Assembly: GCA_013398295.1 (NCBI GenBank)
Contig: VZSF01006559.1
Span: 251,839 to 315,838 of the forward strand
Direction of reading: 5' to 3'
Length of the DNA stretch: 64,000 nucleotides
Source: Chionis minor
Taxonomy: Eukaryota > Chordata > Aves > Charadriiformes > Chionididae
The notes beneath the pieces were generated by a model, which had not been told where the DNA came from, did no database searches, and saw only the letters and a list, made by a program, of their open reading frames with translations. Of the stretch, positions 53,343 through 64,000 are shown in pieces (the stretch's first letter is position 1; each line of letters begins with the position of its first letter). The translations under genes were made by a program, and so were the position numbers.

Positions 53343-56300
53343 GCAGTTACATCTGTATCTACATTCCACATCTATCTTCCTGTATTTAACGGGCTTGTTA
53401 CAGTAACAGACACTAAAAAATTAATGATTGTAAGTGAAATGTTTTTGTTTCAAGATGACTTTTGTTTCCTCTGAAATTTTAATGCCAATACTTCTTTTTG
53501 ATTTATCTTTTGTACAAATGAATATGAAAATGAAGGAAAAGCAACATCCCATGTGAATAATTACCTATTGCTTATACTTAACAGTAGGCAGGCATAAACA
53601 ATGATTAATAGAAAAAAAAATGAGAAGTTCATTTCAGAAAGCAGTTTGTAGAAGAGCAAACCAGTAAAACAAGCTTCAGGATACAATAATATTTGCACTG
53701 AGGTTTCCATCGGTCAGCTCATTCTTTTAAACAGAGACATTTGAAAAGTTGTAATTCTTTTCCCTTGTGGGAAGCAGCCCTCTACTACCCTTAACTTTTG
53801 GGATTGTTCAATTCTGCTCTTTTCATCTCCCATAAGCCTGAAGTCCAACAGTCATTGCAGTCTCCTAATGATTCCAAAAGCACTGAATCACTCTTTCTAT
53901 GGAGAAGTCTCACAGAGATTTCTTTAAAAATATTTATCATTTTATGGGTATATCAAACTGAGTGACCATGAACACTGGACCCAAGTATCTTCATTGGAGA
54001 AGAATTCAACTACTGGTAATACATAAAACTAGAGCTATTTAATTTCACAGTCTTCATAAACTGCATCTAATGACATTTTCAAGATCTAAAGCATGAAAGA
54101 TGAACAAGCAGCCAACACAATATGAATATTCAAAAACCTTCTGAAAAAGAAGATGACACAAGTCTGTATTTTGGATTTTTTTATTTCAAAAAAGTGGACA
54201 TTACCGGTCTTGCAAACTGGAAGTAAATAAAAGACTGGATCTAGACAAAAACAAAGATGGAAAAGCAATGCAGACGTCTCTGCACATGATCCAGTTGGGT
54301 TCAGAAGGCTATAACTATATTCATGCAGAGTTATACCCAATTCATAAGCATTCCAATATATAAAAATTTGGTTGATTGTCAGGTTTGCTTATGTAAGGCT
54401 TACTTACCATTTCAGATAAGCTATGACTCTGAAAATGACTCAGTGGCAAAATGGCCAAAATTATCTAGATCAGTTAAAATAACCACAAGCAAATTCATCC
54501 TTTAACTTATTTTTTTAAAACTGATGACTGCCTTTTTAACTCTATATTTTCCTACATTTTTGGTTTGTAAAGACCTTTACTCTTGACTTTGAAGGTTTTG
54601 CTGCCAGTACATGAATCACTGGGATGCAAGAGAGGATGTTTAGTGACTTGTTCCTCATAGTAATTGCTACACATTTATAGCAGAAACAAAGTTTGTTCAC
54701 TAAGAGATGTAAAATATTACACTTCATTCTACTTAAGAAGAAAAAATGTAACTTCTTTTTACATAACAGAAGGTTAATGATACTGATAAAATATAGTAAA
54801 GACATTACAACACACTGTATTATTTCAAAATAGAAAGATCTTGGGAAAACTCATTTAAATAGATAATCTATTTTTCATACAATCTGCTAAGTATTTATGT
54901 AATCATATTTTATGCAAATATGCCAGAATTTTTGTAGGGGTTTTAATTAAAAGATCAATTTTCATTAGCCAGAAAACCTAAGAAAAAAAAAAATCACACT
55001 GCAAAGCGTTAATCTGATTCTATCTAATGATTATGCTTCAGTCTTAACACAGTCCCAGACAAATACACAGATGGGCAAAACTGTGGCCTAGTTGAAAACA
55101 ATGGAAAAACTCCATTAGCTATTAAAAGAGCTAAAATTTCAAACTCAGTCAAACCTTAAATAATGAATAGTATGGGCAAATCTCAGCTTTATTAAGTGAA
55201 ATGTCAAACAGCTTTTATGACTACTGAGGTTTACAGAGACATGGCCCATTGCTGAAGATGTTCAGCATTTATTAGCTCCAGGTCTGAATTTGTTTTTCTG
55301 AGAAACATACAATTTTGTCTTAGTGACACAAAATACATATTCAACATTTTATTTTTATCCATCTGTGATGACACTTAAATTCTGTTTTACTTTTCTCTGA
55401 ACTGCCTTCTGTGATCTCAGTAAGCAGAAACAAAATTTTTTAGATAAGCAACACTCGCTTCTCAAAACAGATATTATGCCTTATTATCCCACAGGCATGT
55501 CTATGATGCAAACTGCATGCTCATTTATGGTCACTTTGTGTACATGAAATAATCTTGACTGTGAGAATAAAGAGAAAACTGTGGTTCAGATATGTCACAA
55601 GAAAGAAGATGGCTCAGTTATTTTTGTTCTCTTCTTATTTGGTAGGCCCATATCGCTTTTCATGTAAAATTTTAAGTGCTATCACATATGGCTTATAATG
55701 ATGCTTAAATATAGGTGTGGTTTTTTTATTATTACATATTTTCACTTGCTCTAAAATTATGACAGAACATAAAAAGATAACTGTACTCTGCCTAAAATAA
55801 AATCCTTTGTTCTTAAAATTATGACACATTTTCATACGTTGAAACATTATGTAATAAATACTATCCTGTAGATTCTTCACTTACCTTATCTAAAGCTGAT
55901 ATAGATTCACATATTGAGGACAAAATCCTCCGCCCTTTTTGAACTTTTCAATCCTCTGTACAGTCCAGGGAGAATTCTCACAAGGAAGACATGGTAGGGA
56001 AGGGTTATCAGAGGCAAGATCACAAGGTATAATTCTGAGCTTGTAATAGCTGTAAACCCCAGGGAGACATTTGTGTAACCACGAGCTGGATCGTTTGCTT
56101 ATATATCATATGAGAAATTCCACATCACTTTAAGGCCTGGAAAAATCAAATAACGTGGTTTCTTTCTGCTTAGTTATGAAGAACTAGCCTGACTCTTCTG
56201 CAGGCCTTGATTGAACGTTCTTTCATCATGACTGTCATGGTATGTGGCACCAAACAAAGAAATTAAAAAAGACAAATCAAGTTTTAGGAAATAAAGTTAA

Positions 56301-56444
56301 ATAGAGAACATTTACATGGTATTATATAAATCCACTCACTTATACCTTTACTATTGTCCCGAATATTGATTGTACCTCGATTTTACAGCCCTAGTCCCTC
56401 TACACTAAAAGCGGTACTATGGAATTGGAAAAGGTCTGGAACTT
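53343..56444. other. Non-coding AT-rich stretch between CR1 and LTR-like repeat
   Basis: There are no recognisable genes or elements. Open frames are under 90 codons. The stretch is markedly AT-rich, especially 54300-55880. Confidence 0.65.
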
Positions 56445-57740
56445 GGTGGGCGGGTTGACCTTGTCAGGCTGCCAGATGCCCACCCAGCCCCTCTCCCCCT
56501 CCCTCTTCTCAAACAGGACAAGGGGAGAAAGTATGATGAAAAAGCTTGCGGGTCAAGATACAGGCAGGGCAATCACTTACCGTCGTCAGGAAAAGAAGAA
56601 TAGACTCGGGGAAAAATAATGTCAGTTTAAAATAGGTTTGGAGAGTGAGAAACAAAGACAAATTAAAACACCACCTTCCCCCCACACACAACTTTTTCCC
56701 CAGCTCAACTTCACTCCTTAATTCCCAGGTCACCTGCATACCCTGCCTGCGCCTAAGAGGTGCGAGAGGGATGGAGAACGTGGGGTTACTGTGAGCACAT
56801 AACAGTCCTTCTCTGCCTCTCCTTCCTTCCCACATTTTTCCCTGGATCCAGCGTGGGTCCTCTCCATGGGTTGTGGTTGCTCTTCATGGGCCCTAGTTCT
56901 TATCAGGAGAACCTACTCCAGTGTGGCCTCTCCGGGGCCATAGTTCCTGTCAGTAGAGCATGCTACAGCACAGGTGCAATTCCTGTCAGGAACACTTGCA
57001 CAGTGTGGGTTCTCCACGGCCACAGCTCCTGTCAGAAAAATCTGCTCCAGCATGGGCTCTCCAGAGTCAGAGTTCCCGTCAGGAGAACCAGCTCTCGCAT
57101 GAGTTCTCCACGGGCTGCAGTTCTTGCCAGAAGAACCTGCCACAGTGTGAGTTCTCCATGGCCACAGCTCCTGTCAGGAGAACCAGCTCCAGCCTGAGTG
57201 CAGTTCCTGTCAGGAAAATATGCTCCAGCACAGGATCTCCATGGACCACAGTTCCTGTCAGGAAAAATCCGCTACAATGCAGGCTCTCCAGGGCCAGAAT
57301 TCCTGTCAGGAGAACCAGCTCCAGCATGAGCTTTCCACAGCCTGTAGTTCCTTCAGGGCATATCCACCAGCTCCAGGGTGGGGTCCTCCATGAGCAGCAG
57401 TCTGGATATCTGTTATGGCATTTTCCTCTCCATGGGCTGCAGAGGAGTCTCTGCTCTGTCACCTGGGGCACCTCCTCCCCCTCCTCCTCCTTCCCTAACC
57501 CTGGGGTTCACAGGGCTATTTCTCCCTCTTTCCCCCCTCACTCCTCACTGCCTGTGCGGCGTTTTGCCCTTTGTTAGATGTTTTTAGAGGCGCCACCAGC
57601 TTCGCTGATTGTCCCAGCCTGCAGCAGTCCATTGAGGAGCTGGCTGGAACCGGGATGTGTTCAGCATGGGGTAGCCCCTGGCCTCCTGCTGTGGAGGCCA
57701 CCCCTCGCCACAGACATGCAAAATGACCTTTCAGCCAAGC
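56445..57740. mobile_element. GC-rich LTR/ERV-type avian interspersed repeat (solo, diverged)
   Basis: The block begins with a GTCAGGCTGCCAGATGCCCAC-like sequence and continues through the AAACAGGACAAGGGGAGAAA and GCTTGCGGGTCAAGATA segments. An ACACCACCTTCCCCCCA-type pyrimidine stretch, the internal minisatellite and a GGCACCTCCTCCCCCTCC stretch follow. A TGGGGTAGCCCCTGGCCTCC segment with ACCCCTCGCC closes the block. From memory, this order matches a family found in many copies in bird genomes and generally classed as endogenous-retrovirus LTR-derived. No gag, pol or env reading frame is present, so if the assignment is right this is a solo LTR or non-autonomous copy. Boundaries are approximate, strand is undetermined, and the family name is not claimed. 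Confidence 0.6.
56895..57395. repeat. Minisatellite, about 11 units of 36-48 bp
   Basis: Units start at a recurring AGTTCCTGTCAGGA-like word at 56895, 56942, 56978, 57024, 57071, 57119, 57166, 57202, 57250, 57298 and 57346. Spacing is mostly 46-48 bp, with two 36-bp units. Each unit continues with ACCNGCTCCAGCATG- and GNTCTCCA-like stretches. Because 48 and 36 are multiples of three, long open frames arise on both strands (145, 205 and 130 codons), giving repetitive Ser/Pro/Arg-rich peptides. These are not genes. Confidence 0.93.
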
Positions 57741-60700
57741 CTCATTAAAGGCATAACGGCTTCCATGCGAGGAGTTATGGATTAGGGCAAGCCTCTTCAG
57801 CCTGGGGAAGAGATGAGGGAGGAGCAGAGGGTGGGGAACAGGTGCTGCCCCTGGATTTCTCTGGTGCAAGAGCTCAGGGAGAACAAACCCTAAATGGAAA
57901 ATTGTTTTGGGCACTGAGATCAGGAAAGCATCTGTAGGGGAGTATCATATTGTTTTTTCCTGTCCTTTCCGACGTCTGTCCCAGCCGTCCCTGCAGGCAG
58001 GAGCATGGGCTTGGGCAGACCCTTGCTCTGAATCAGAACAACCTTTCTTAAGCCTTTAAACGACCAGCAGATTTCACCATCTGTCAAACATAATGGTGCT
58101 CCCAGGAGCGCCAAAAGCCAGTGAAGCTAGGATTCTCCCCAAATTTGCACAACTCGGTTTACATTTCAATCTTGTAAGTGGTTTTCTCCGTTAAATAGAA
58201 GGCAGGAAAACTATAGAAATCACTCCTAGTTTCCACGTATGCAAAGCTGACTTGGAAGAACTTGCTAACACTTTTTATTGCAACTCTCTAGAACATGAAA
58301 ATCTCTGTAGGATTTTTTAGGAATAAAAAAGGAATACATTTCAGTTCATAAATTAGGCAATATTCTCAGTATTTCCTGTGAAATTCTCTAAACTATACAA
58401 CTGCTCAGTCAACGAGTCTCTACTCAGGATATTCACATGTGAGCTGAACTTTCAAGTCCACTAAAATTCAGCGCTGCGCTACAGCTGAACACATGCTCGC
58501 TCGGTCTTCCAGGACATGAGTGATTTTCTGAATTATTTGTGTTATAGGAGTTATTAAATAATCCGTTTCACTGTTCATTCTGCTCCTATATAAACATTTA
58601 CGCATTTGGCATAAAATAACTGATACATGTGTCTTTAGGGCGCTCCCCCACAAAGAAGAAGGTTATCATGCTTAGTTGGAGGCAAACCACAACTATGTGG
58701 AAGGCAGACACATGGCCTTTCCTTGACTTTTGGAAGTAGTGTCTCATTAAAAGGAAAAAACATGGTAGATCTTACTCCTTCCTTAGGAAATCACTGATAT
58801 CTTAAAATTATAATATAATGTTGGGGTTTTTTAACACAGCTTTTTTCCAAAGCTTTTCTTTGTCAAAGCATCTTGCTTACTGTGTTGCTGTAGCACACAA
58901 TGGTTTTGGGAGTGATGTATTTTAGCAACAAAAAGCTGAATATCGATATTCTTTGATAACAGGAGGAGCAATGCAGTCACGGTATTCTCTTCTCAGTCCA
59001 GGCTATGCTGTGGGGCACCTAAGCGCTCTCCGAAAAAGCAGAACAACTTTTTTTCAGACCTGATCCCTATGTACATAGGGTGTGCAAGTGTTTAGAATAA
59101 GTAAATGAAAGAGTATAAGAGTATGCTATGAATGCTCCAGCTTCCATTTTGCAATAGAAGACATAACCTTGGGAATACAAGATTAAAATACACATATACA
59201 TAGCTCATACGTGTTGGGTGTTGAGTCTGTAGAGTCTGCAGTTGCACAAAAGGCTACATACATTTCAAATGCATCCAGCTATGATTACGACAATTCAGAA
59301 AGAAATTGAGAATTAGGACATGTCAAAATCAAAGCCTAAACAACTAAACTATTAAAGCTACTACATGTAGCACTCTGAAACAGAGCCAAGACAACTCGAA
59401 GAAACTTCTCTTAAATAGGACAGCAGCTCATTGTTTCATTTTATTACAAGTTTTATAGCAACAACTTGGAACATTGTTTATGGTGCCCATTATGTAGATC
59501 ACTATGCAGAAAAAAACCCAACCTGGTAAATAGACACGGCCTCCTTCAGCAAAAAACAGGAACCGTGACAACAAAGTTTACCTGTAAGTAGATGAACTCT
59601 TAGTATATTCTCTATATACCTTTTTTCTGTCTAGTCTCAATACTCCTACATTTTCCTCAAATCAGAGACTGCAACTTTAAAAAATCCTGTCTTGCAGACT
59701 ACGCAACAATGATTCTCAGATTGCTCTTGTTCCTGCAAGCCAACAAAATCTCTTTACATTTAAAATGTGAGGGTCTAAACTTTTCCTGGACCTGGTTACT
59801 ATGAAATCATAGATACACAGCTAGCAAATAACTACTCTAGGAAGGTTATGCCATTACCAAGGGCATTTTAAGTCAGCATTTTAACCACTAGAGATCTGAT
59901 AGCTTGCCAAAAAGGTTTTGTTTTCCCAAATTTTTAAAGAGGTCGATAAATCCACGAAGATGTATTATGGAGAGTGGATGTTTTTTGTACTCATACTAAG
60001 GGCATCCATGGAAGGAGTGCTAGAACAATATTAAGAGTTACCTAAAAATCTAGAACAATCTTTTTTTTCTCTTTCCTCTGAAAAATTTCAAAAGTCTCAC
60101 ATTGCATTTGGCTATACAAAATCACTGAATTTTCACTACCTTCTACCATAATTCCTTTGTATCATAATTTTGCCCTGGATTTTGCTGTAGCTTGGCTTAG
60201 GCTTTTCTCTGCAACAGTGTTGACATCTCGGGGCTGACTCCTGATTAGAGATGCCTGCTTCCATCCTCGCATAGATTTGGAGTTTGTGCAGTAATCATTT
60301 TTGCGCATATCTAGGATTCCATGGTAGCATCAAAGAAATGACCAATGGATGAGAAATATTTCTAATAGACTCTCTCAGGAAGCAGAATCAGACATAATGA
60401 TTACCACGCTTCATAAAGGTGGCCTGGAGTCCATACTCAGAGGTATGATCTCATTGTGATGTTGTCTGATGAAGCACATTATCGCATCCTGGAAAATGTA
60501 AGTTATGGTATCCTGAAGACAGTATTGAAATCAGACTGGCATTTCCGCCAGATGTTTCCTTTCAACAGTTTTCTTCCAACAACTGTTTTGGTTTGTTTGG
60601 GTTTTTTCAAGAAAAAAGGGGGTCTCATGAGTTTGTTTCCCATCTGAAACATAGCTGTTGTCACTGCTGAAAGAAGGGGCTCCTCACACAACCAAAACCT

Positions 60701-63700
60701 TCATAATTTGGGGGCTGTTTTCATAGTGCTCACTTTTCCTATGGAGCCAAAGGCTTTCAGCATCAGCATCATTTGGCCCACAGATTTTAAACTATTGATT
60801 GTCCAGCTTTCACCAATCATTTACCATGCCTATTTTTGTTACAAATTATTAACGAAAAAAAATTTTAAAAAAAGTGAGAAAAGAGAGAGAGACCAAAGAA
60901 CATCCCCACTCCTCTCCAAATATTCAGTCATTCAAGTATCCTTGAATGGACACCTTTGGAAAATAACAACTATTCACATAACTGTATAACGTAATGGTCT
61001 CATTGTATTGACGTGCACATACTCAAAAGCTGATACAGATTGAAACTCTTGTTATGTCCAAGGGATTTTGCTCTAGCGATAACAAGTGCTGTACAAATTC
61101 ATACCTGAATACAGAACTGATGCTTGTTGTCAGCAAAACTAATACCTACTTTGGCCTACTTTGGTTAAATAACCAAAACTTATGCTTTTAGCTTGTCTTC
61201 TGGTTCATCTTGCCTAGCAGAAGCAAGAGACCAATGTTTAACTTAAAGTTGCTTTGCAGCTAAGAAATAAATCTAGGCAAAGTTCTTATGGATTCTGTTC
61301 CATTCCCATTGCACCCAATCTCTTCAGCAGACATGTGGAATCTATGGAAGAATAGAAATATGAAAAAAATAGAAACTCTCAATATCAATAGATGGTGACA
61401 AATTTTTCTGTGGAGAGATTAATACATTGAAATGGAAATTAATTGCAGGAAAGGGTCCATTTAAAGCAATTATTCCTTTTGAAGAAAATGAAAACTAATT
61501 AATATTTTATGGTGAAAATCTCTGAACATACAGATTTGCTTCCTATCTCAAAATAACTGTATCAAACCTAAAATATTTGTTTTAAAAGGTGAAAATAATG
61601 AAAAAATGCTACAACTGTGCTAATCCTGACTTTTGCAATGAAAGACACAGAGAGGGCCCATGAAAATACTCTTTGTTTGAATTTAAGATGGGAAAGTTTC
61701 AAAAACTCAACAATTCCTTTGGGGTGGGAAAAGAGGCTAGTGCCCAGCTCCACTCAAAACTAATTATTTATGGTTGGATCTGATCGTGCAATTCAAAACT
61801 CTTAGACAAAATTCTAAAGAAAAAAGATATGCAAGGCATTTATCACACATACACTTCTAATGATTAAGCTCCAGTCTTACCTATCTATAAATCAGAATGC
61901 AGTCATTAGTTAAGCTGTTGTTAACTATAATGATCTGCTGTTTCCTTTTCATAGTCAGGATGTCGTAGTCATTGTCTGTATGACACCATTATAAACTTAA
62001 AAATGGAAAAGCTCTTTTGGAAAGTCTGTCTTTACTTCACCAACACAAGTGTTCAAGGGAAGAAAAAGCTTCCTTAAAGTATTTCCTAAAAAGACATCAC
62101 ATGAGCGCGAAGACATTATTTGTCAATTAAACGAAAAGCTTCTTCCTCTTTAACTGATTCTAAATGAAATTTGGATCTCTAAAGAGAACATAAGGAAAAT
62201 GATAAAAATAAAGATCCTTGCTAATATTAGCTGCTTTTTGGTGCCTCAGACATCTGTGCTTAATTACACTTGTCAGTGGACAATATATCCTCTTTGTGCA
62301 AGCTCACATATATCTTACAGCAGAGGGAAGATGAAGTTTCTTGAACAGAATCTTAGGGGTAAGTGTAACAGTGTATTTGCCTTCTATAATTTCTCAGATG
62401 ACAGCTTATGAATAATAGACTTTTGGGCCCACTGCCATTGTTGGGGGGAGAACAAAAAGAAGCTTACAGAAAAACAAGACATAGTTCTGGTCTGACCAAA
62501 ACCCTAGATTTTCCATGTTTCAGTGAATTACAAAGGGTTAGAAAATTTCAATTTGACATGCCAATATCTAAGTACTTGGACAATTTCAAAATGAAACTTT
62601 CAACTCTAATTAGGAACAGGAAATCAACCGCTGATTGTTTTTATGTCTAATTGAGAGTAGACTTGGAGACACTCTTCCATAAGCAGTGGTAGTCTTACAT
62701 GACACAAAGGAGAGCAAGGACAGACACAGCTGGAAGCAGGCATATGCATGAGGATTTTTAGGAACGTGTGCTTTCCCTTGTATTTGCAACACAGTGAAAG
62801 CACTCGTGTGATCAGTTACCCAACGTCAGTCCATACATGGGGCTTAATTTAATACAAATGCCTTCCAAGTTAGGGAATCAAGAGAGGAGTAGTACAAGTT
62901 ATGCACAAGAAAGCTAATGACAGACATTCTGAATGAATATGTTCTTCCTACAGTGATTTTCTCCCCTTTCTTCTCACCAGCAGTGGGATGCATTACAGGT
63001 AAGCCGTGTTGACAAGGTGAATAAACACCCAAATCATTGCTTTTCCGAAAATGAACAGCTTCTTCCCAGCGGCCTCCTTTCATACCCCTTGCAAATGCAA
63101 AAACTAACACATGGAAATCTAGTAGTAGTTACTACTTCATAATTGCATTTAAAATATTAAATCTTGAAGGACGATATATGATCCTACGCAGAACTGCATG
63201 GTCACCTTGTTCACATGATGTTGTATGTTGACGTTTATGGCACCAGTAAATCAGATTTACTCTCATGTAGCTCTTTTTAAGCTGGACCACTCAGGAAATA
63301 GGCAGAAGAGAGTATCTGGAGCAAGATCCCTGAACTCCAGCAGGACATCAATGCTGGGGAAATGGATTTCTGCTTCCATTTTAAGGTAGCTATGCAGGCT
63401 TCAATTTCGCATACTCTTGACACTTCCTCTAGAAAGTTACGGCTGTTGCCTGAGAAAGCCCCTAAAGCTGCATCACCAGCTTAAACCACCCTGCTAATAC
63501 AACCAATACAACTAGCCAGCCAGACAACACTGCGAGTCTGAACCAGGTTTGGGGGTTTTTGCTGGGCTATTTTTAATCGAGATCACTTCTCTGATCTGGT
63601 TCACTGCTCAGACACAGAGCAGTATCAGTGTAACAGAGGCAGCAGGATGATTCAAGAATGAGCAGCGACAGATGAGAACAGTCAGATGAAGTGCACGCAT

Positions 63701-64000
63701 CTGCTATAAAAAACGCTTGCCAAACTGTGGACTAATATACTTCCTCACTTAACAAACCATCCTGATAGCTTCTCTGAAATTGCCTTAGATGGTGAACCAA
63801 TGTCAAGCAGAAGAGCAAGTCACTCTGGTATTTTGCTTCTAGTCTTATTAAATCACAGAGGAAGACAGGAGATGTGCTGCCCAGATTGCATAGTGGCAAT
63901 GTGGTTTGGGAAGAATTTCTTTTTATTATTTCGGGATAACTTTATGTGTATATCTTCTTTGTAAATACAGGTACTTGGCTTCCAGTGTTGGTTCCATCTT
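57741..64000. other. Non-coding stretch to window end
   Basis: No gene, RNA gene or mobile element is recognisable. The first 350 bp are still somewhat GC-rich, and a 132-codon minus frame (57516-57914) spans the repeat edge but looks like nothing known. The rest is AT-rich with frames under 95 codons. Confidence 0.65.

Noticed and set aside
56760..57577. Open frames of 145 and 205 codons (plus) and 130 codons (minus)
   Set aside because: They are held open by the 48-bp minisatellite. The peptides are repetitive, several frames are open at once, and no family is matched.
1..64000. CRISPR arrays, operons, prophage or bacterial mobile elements
   Set aside because: Coding density, the CR1 LINEs and AT-rich non-coding structure show vertebrate nuclear DNA. 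No regularly spaced repeat with unique spacers was seen, and the only 48-bp array is a minisatellite.

Overview
The window looks like nuclear DNA of a bird. The main evidence is two 5'-truncated CR1 (chicken repeat 1) LINEs. One lies on the minus strand at about 21.86-22.80 kb. The other lies on the plus strand at about 51.19-53.34 kb and ends in a degenerate ATTCTATG-type tail, which is typical of avian and other sauropsid CR1. A GC-rich repeat at about 56.45-57.74 kb also resembles, from memory, an LTR-type family widespread in bird genomes. The rest is AT-rich with few repeats, as expected for a large intergenic region or long intron of a compact avian genome. Placement within birds, perhaps Neoaves, is inference only.

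Layout: 1-21.86 kb is non-coding DNA with a TACA microsatellite (14.95 kb), a GT repeat (21.38 kb), two poly-A runs, and two AT/TAAT-rich segments (7.6-8.1 kb and 19.9-20.4 kb) that look like possible conserved regulatory elements. 21.86-22.80 kb is the minus-strand CR1. 22.80-51.19 kb is mostly featureless, with a CpG-bearing block at 26.64-27.26 kb, a small CpG pocket at 37.65-37.84 kb, several perfect or near-perfect palindromes and hairpins, and short tandem duplications. 51.19-53.34 kb is the plus-strand CR1, with a broken reverse transcriptase. 56.45-57.74 kb is the LTR-like repeat, which carries an internal minisatellite of about 11 units of 36-48 bp. 57.74-64.0 kb shows nothing assignable.

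I could not support any intact protein-coding gene, tRNA, rRNA or known small RNA gene. The only recognisable protein homology is decayed CR1 reverse transcriptase. The longest open frames outside CR1 are a 207-codon frame in the 26.6-27.3 kb block and frames of up to 205 codons created by the minisatellite; neither resembles a known family. I see no sign of a new multi-gene system. The best leads are possible non-coding elements and the two CpG pockets.
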